A stretch of DNA of 7,085 nucleotides, from NCBI GenBank assembly GCA_045633845.1, contig JAZQZC010000024.1:1-7085 (forward strand), read 5' to 3'. Below, one piece after another: positions 6,932-7,085 of this stretch. A model generated the notes under the pieces. It did not search any database, was not told where the DNA came from, and saw nothing but the letters and a program-made list of their open reading frames with translations. Each line of letters begins with the position of its first letter. The first letter of the stretch is position 1. Made by a program: the position numbers and the translations under genes. The DNA is from RGIG4708 sp045633845 (GTDB lineage Bacteria; Bacillota; Clostridia; UMGS1810).

Positions 6932-7085
6932 TGAATAAATACAGAGTCGGTTTTACGGCAGGAGTGTTTGATTTGTTTCATATCGGACACCTTAATCTTT
7001 TGGAACGATGCAAGCAGCAGTGTGACTACCTGATTGTCGGGGTGTGCAACGATGATTATGTAAATAATGTCAAATGCAAACAGCC
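6931..7085 (+). CDS. HxGH-type cytidylyltransferase (TagD-like), 3' end outside window
   Basis: The first 51 codons of a nucleotidyltransferase of the CTP-transferase-like family. The protein begins MNKYRVGFTAGVFDLFHIGH. The HIGH motif at residues 17-20 is the nucleotide-binding HxGH signature, preceded by GVFDLFH and followed by NLLERCKQQCDYLIVGVCNDDYV. This layout matches glycerol-3-phosphate cytidylyltransferase (TagD) and the choline- and ethanolamine-phosphate cytidylyltransferases, which join CTP and a phospho-alcohol to give a CDP-alcohol. It is not the LicC-type fold, which has a GxG-type N-terminal nucleotide loop. Related adenylyltransferases share the motif, so CTP use is not proven. 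The diagnostic RTEGIST-type motif of the family lies beyond the window end. Its coupling to the LicD gene by TAATG suggests that it makes the LicD donor. The open frame runs to the last base, so truncation is due to the window only. Confidence 0.88.
   Translation, partial: MNKYRVGFTAGVFDLFHIGHLNLLERCKQQCDYLIVGVCNDDYVNNVKCKQ

Noticed and set aside
1..7085. Search for insertion sequences, CRISPR arrays, tRNA/rRNA genes, riboswitches, terminators and attachment sites.
   Set aside because: Nothing convincing was seen. Coding sequence occupies almost the whole window and no spacer exceeds 56 bases.

Overview
The window is the interior of a cell-surface polysaccharide (capsule, exopolysaccharide or teichoic-acid-like glycan) biosynthesis operon. 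Everything points to a low-GC Firmicute, most likely a clostridial anaerobe: the DNA is AT-rich, every gene lies on the + strand, purine-rich GGAG/AAGG-type ribosome binding sites sit 6-11 bases before the starts, and the proteins resemble families I associate with gut and rumen Clostridia. I cannot name a species.

Layout. (1) Bases 2-1111 hold a GT4-type glycosyltransferase whose first ~15 codons lie upstream of the window. (2) 1131-2345 is a second, unrelated-looking GT4 glycosyltransferase. (3) 2359-3570 is a third glycosyltransferase, clearly paralogous to the first. (4) 3589-4746 is a polytopic membrane protein with the hallmarks of a Wzy polymerase / O-antigen-ligase-like protein. (5) 4803-6110 is a Wzx-type flippase. 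(6) 6107-6931 is a LicD-family phosphotransferase. (7) From 6931 to the window end is the start of an HxGH-type cytidylyltransferase (TagD / CDP-alcohol synthase class). Gaps are 13-56 bases and the last two junctions overlap, so this reads as one transcription unit. I see no promoter, terminator, RNA gene, mobile element, CRISPR array or gene-free stretch over 300 bases.

How the genes fit together (inference from families). An initiating sugar-phosphate transferase, not in the window, would load the first sugar on undecaprenyl phosphate. The three glycosyltransferases extend the repeat unit on the cytoplasmic face. LicD attaches a phospho-alcohol supplied as a CDP-activated donor by the cytidylyltransferase. 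Wzx flips the lipid-linked unit and Wzy polymerises it. The identity of the phospho-alcohol (choline, glycerol, ribitol, ethanolamine or other) is the main open question and cannot be read from this sequence.

I find no clear evidence of a previously undescribed system. The best leads are the LicD/cytidylyltransferase pair and a cysteine pattern shared by the two paralogous glycosyltransferases.
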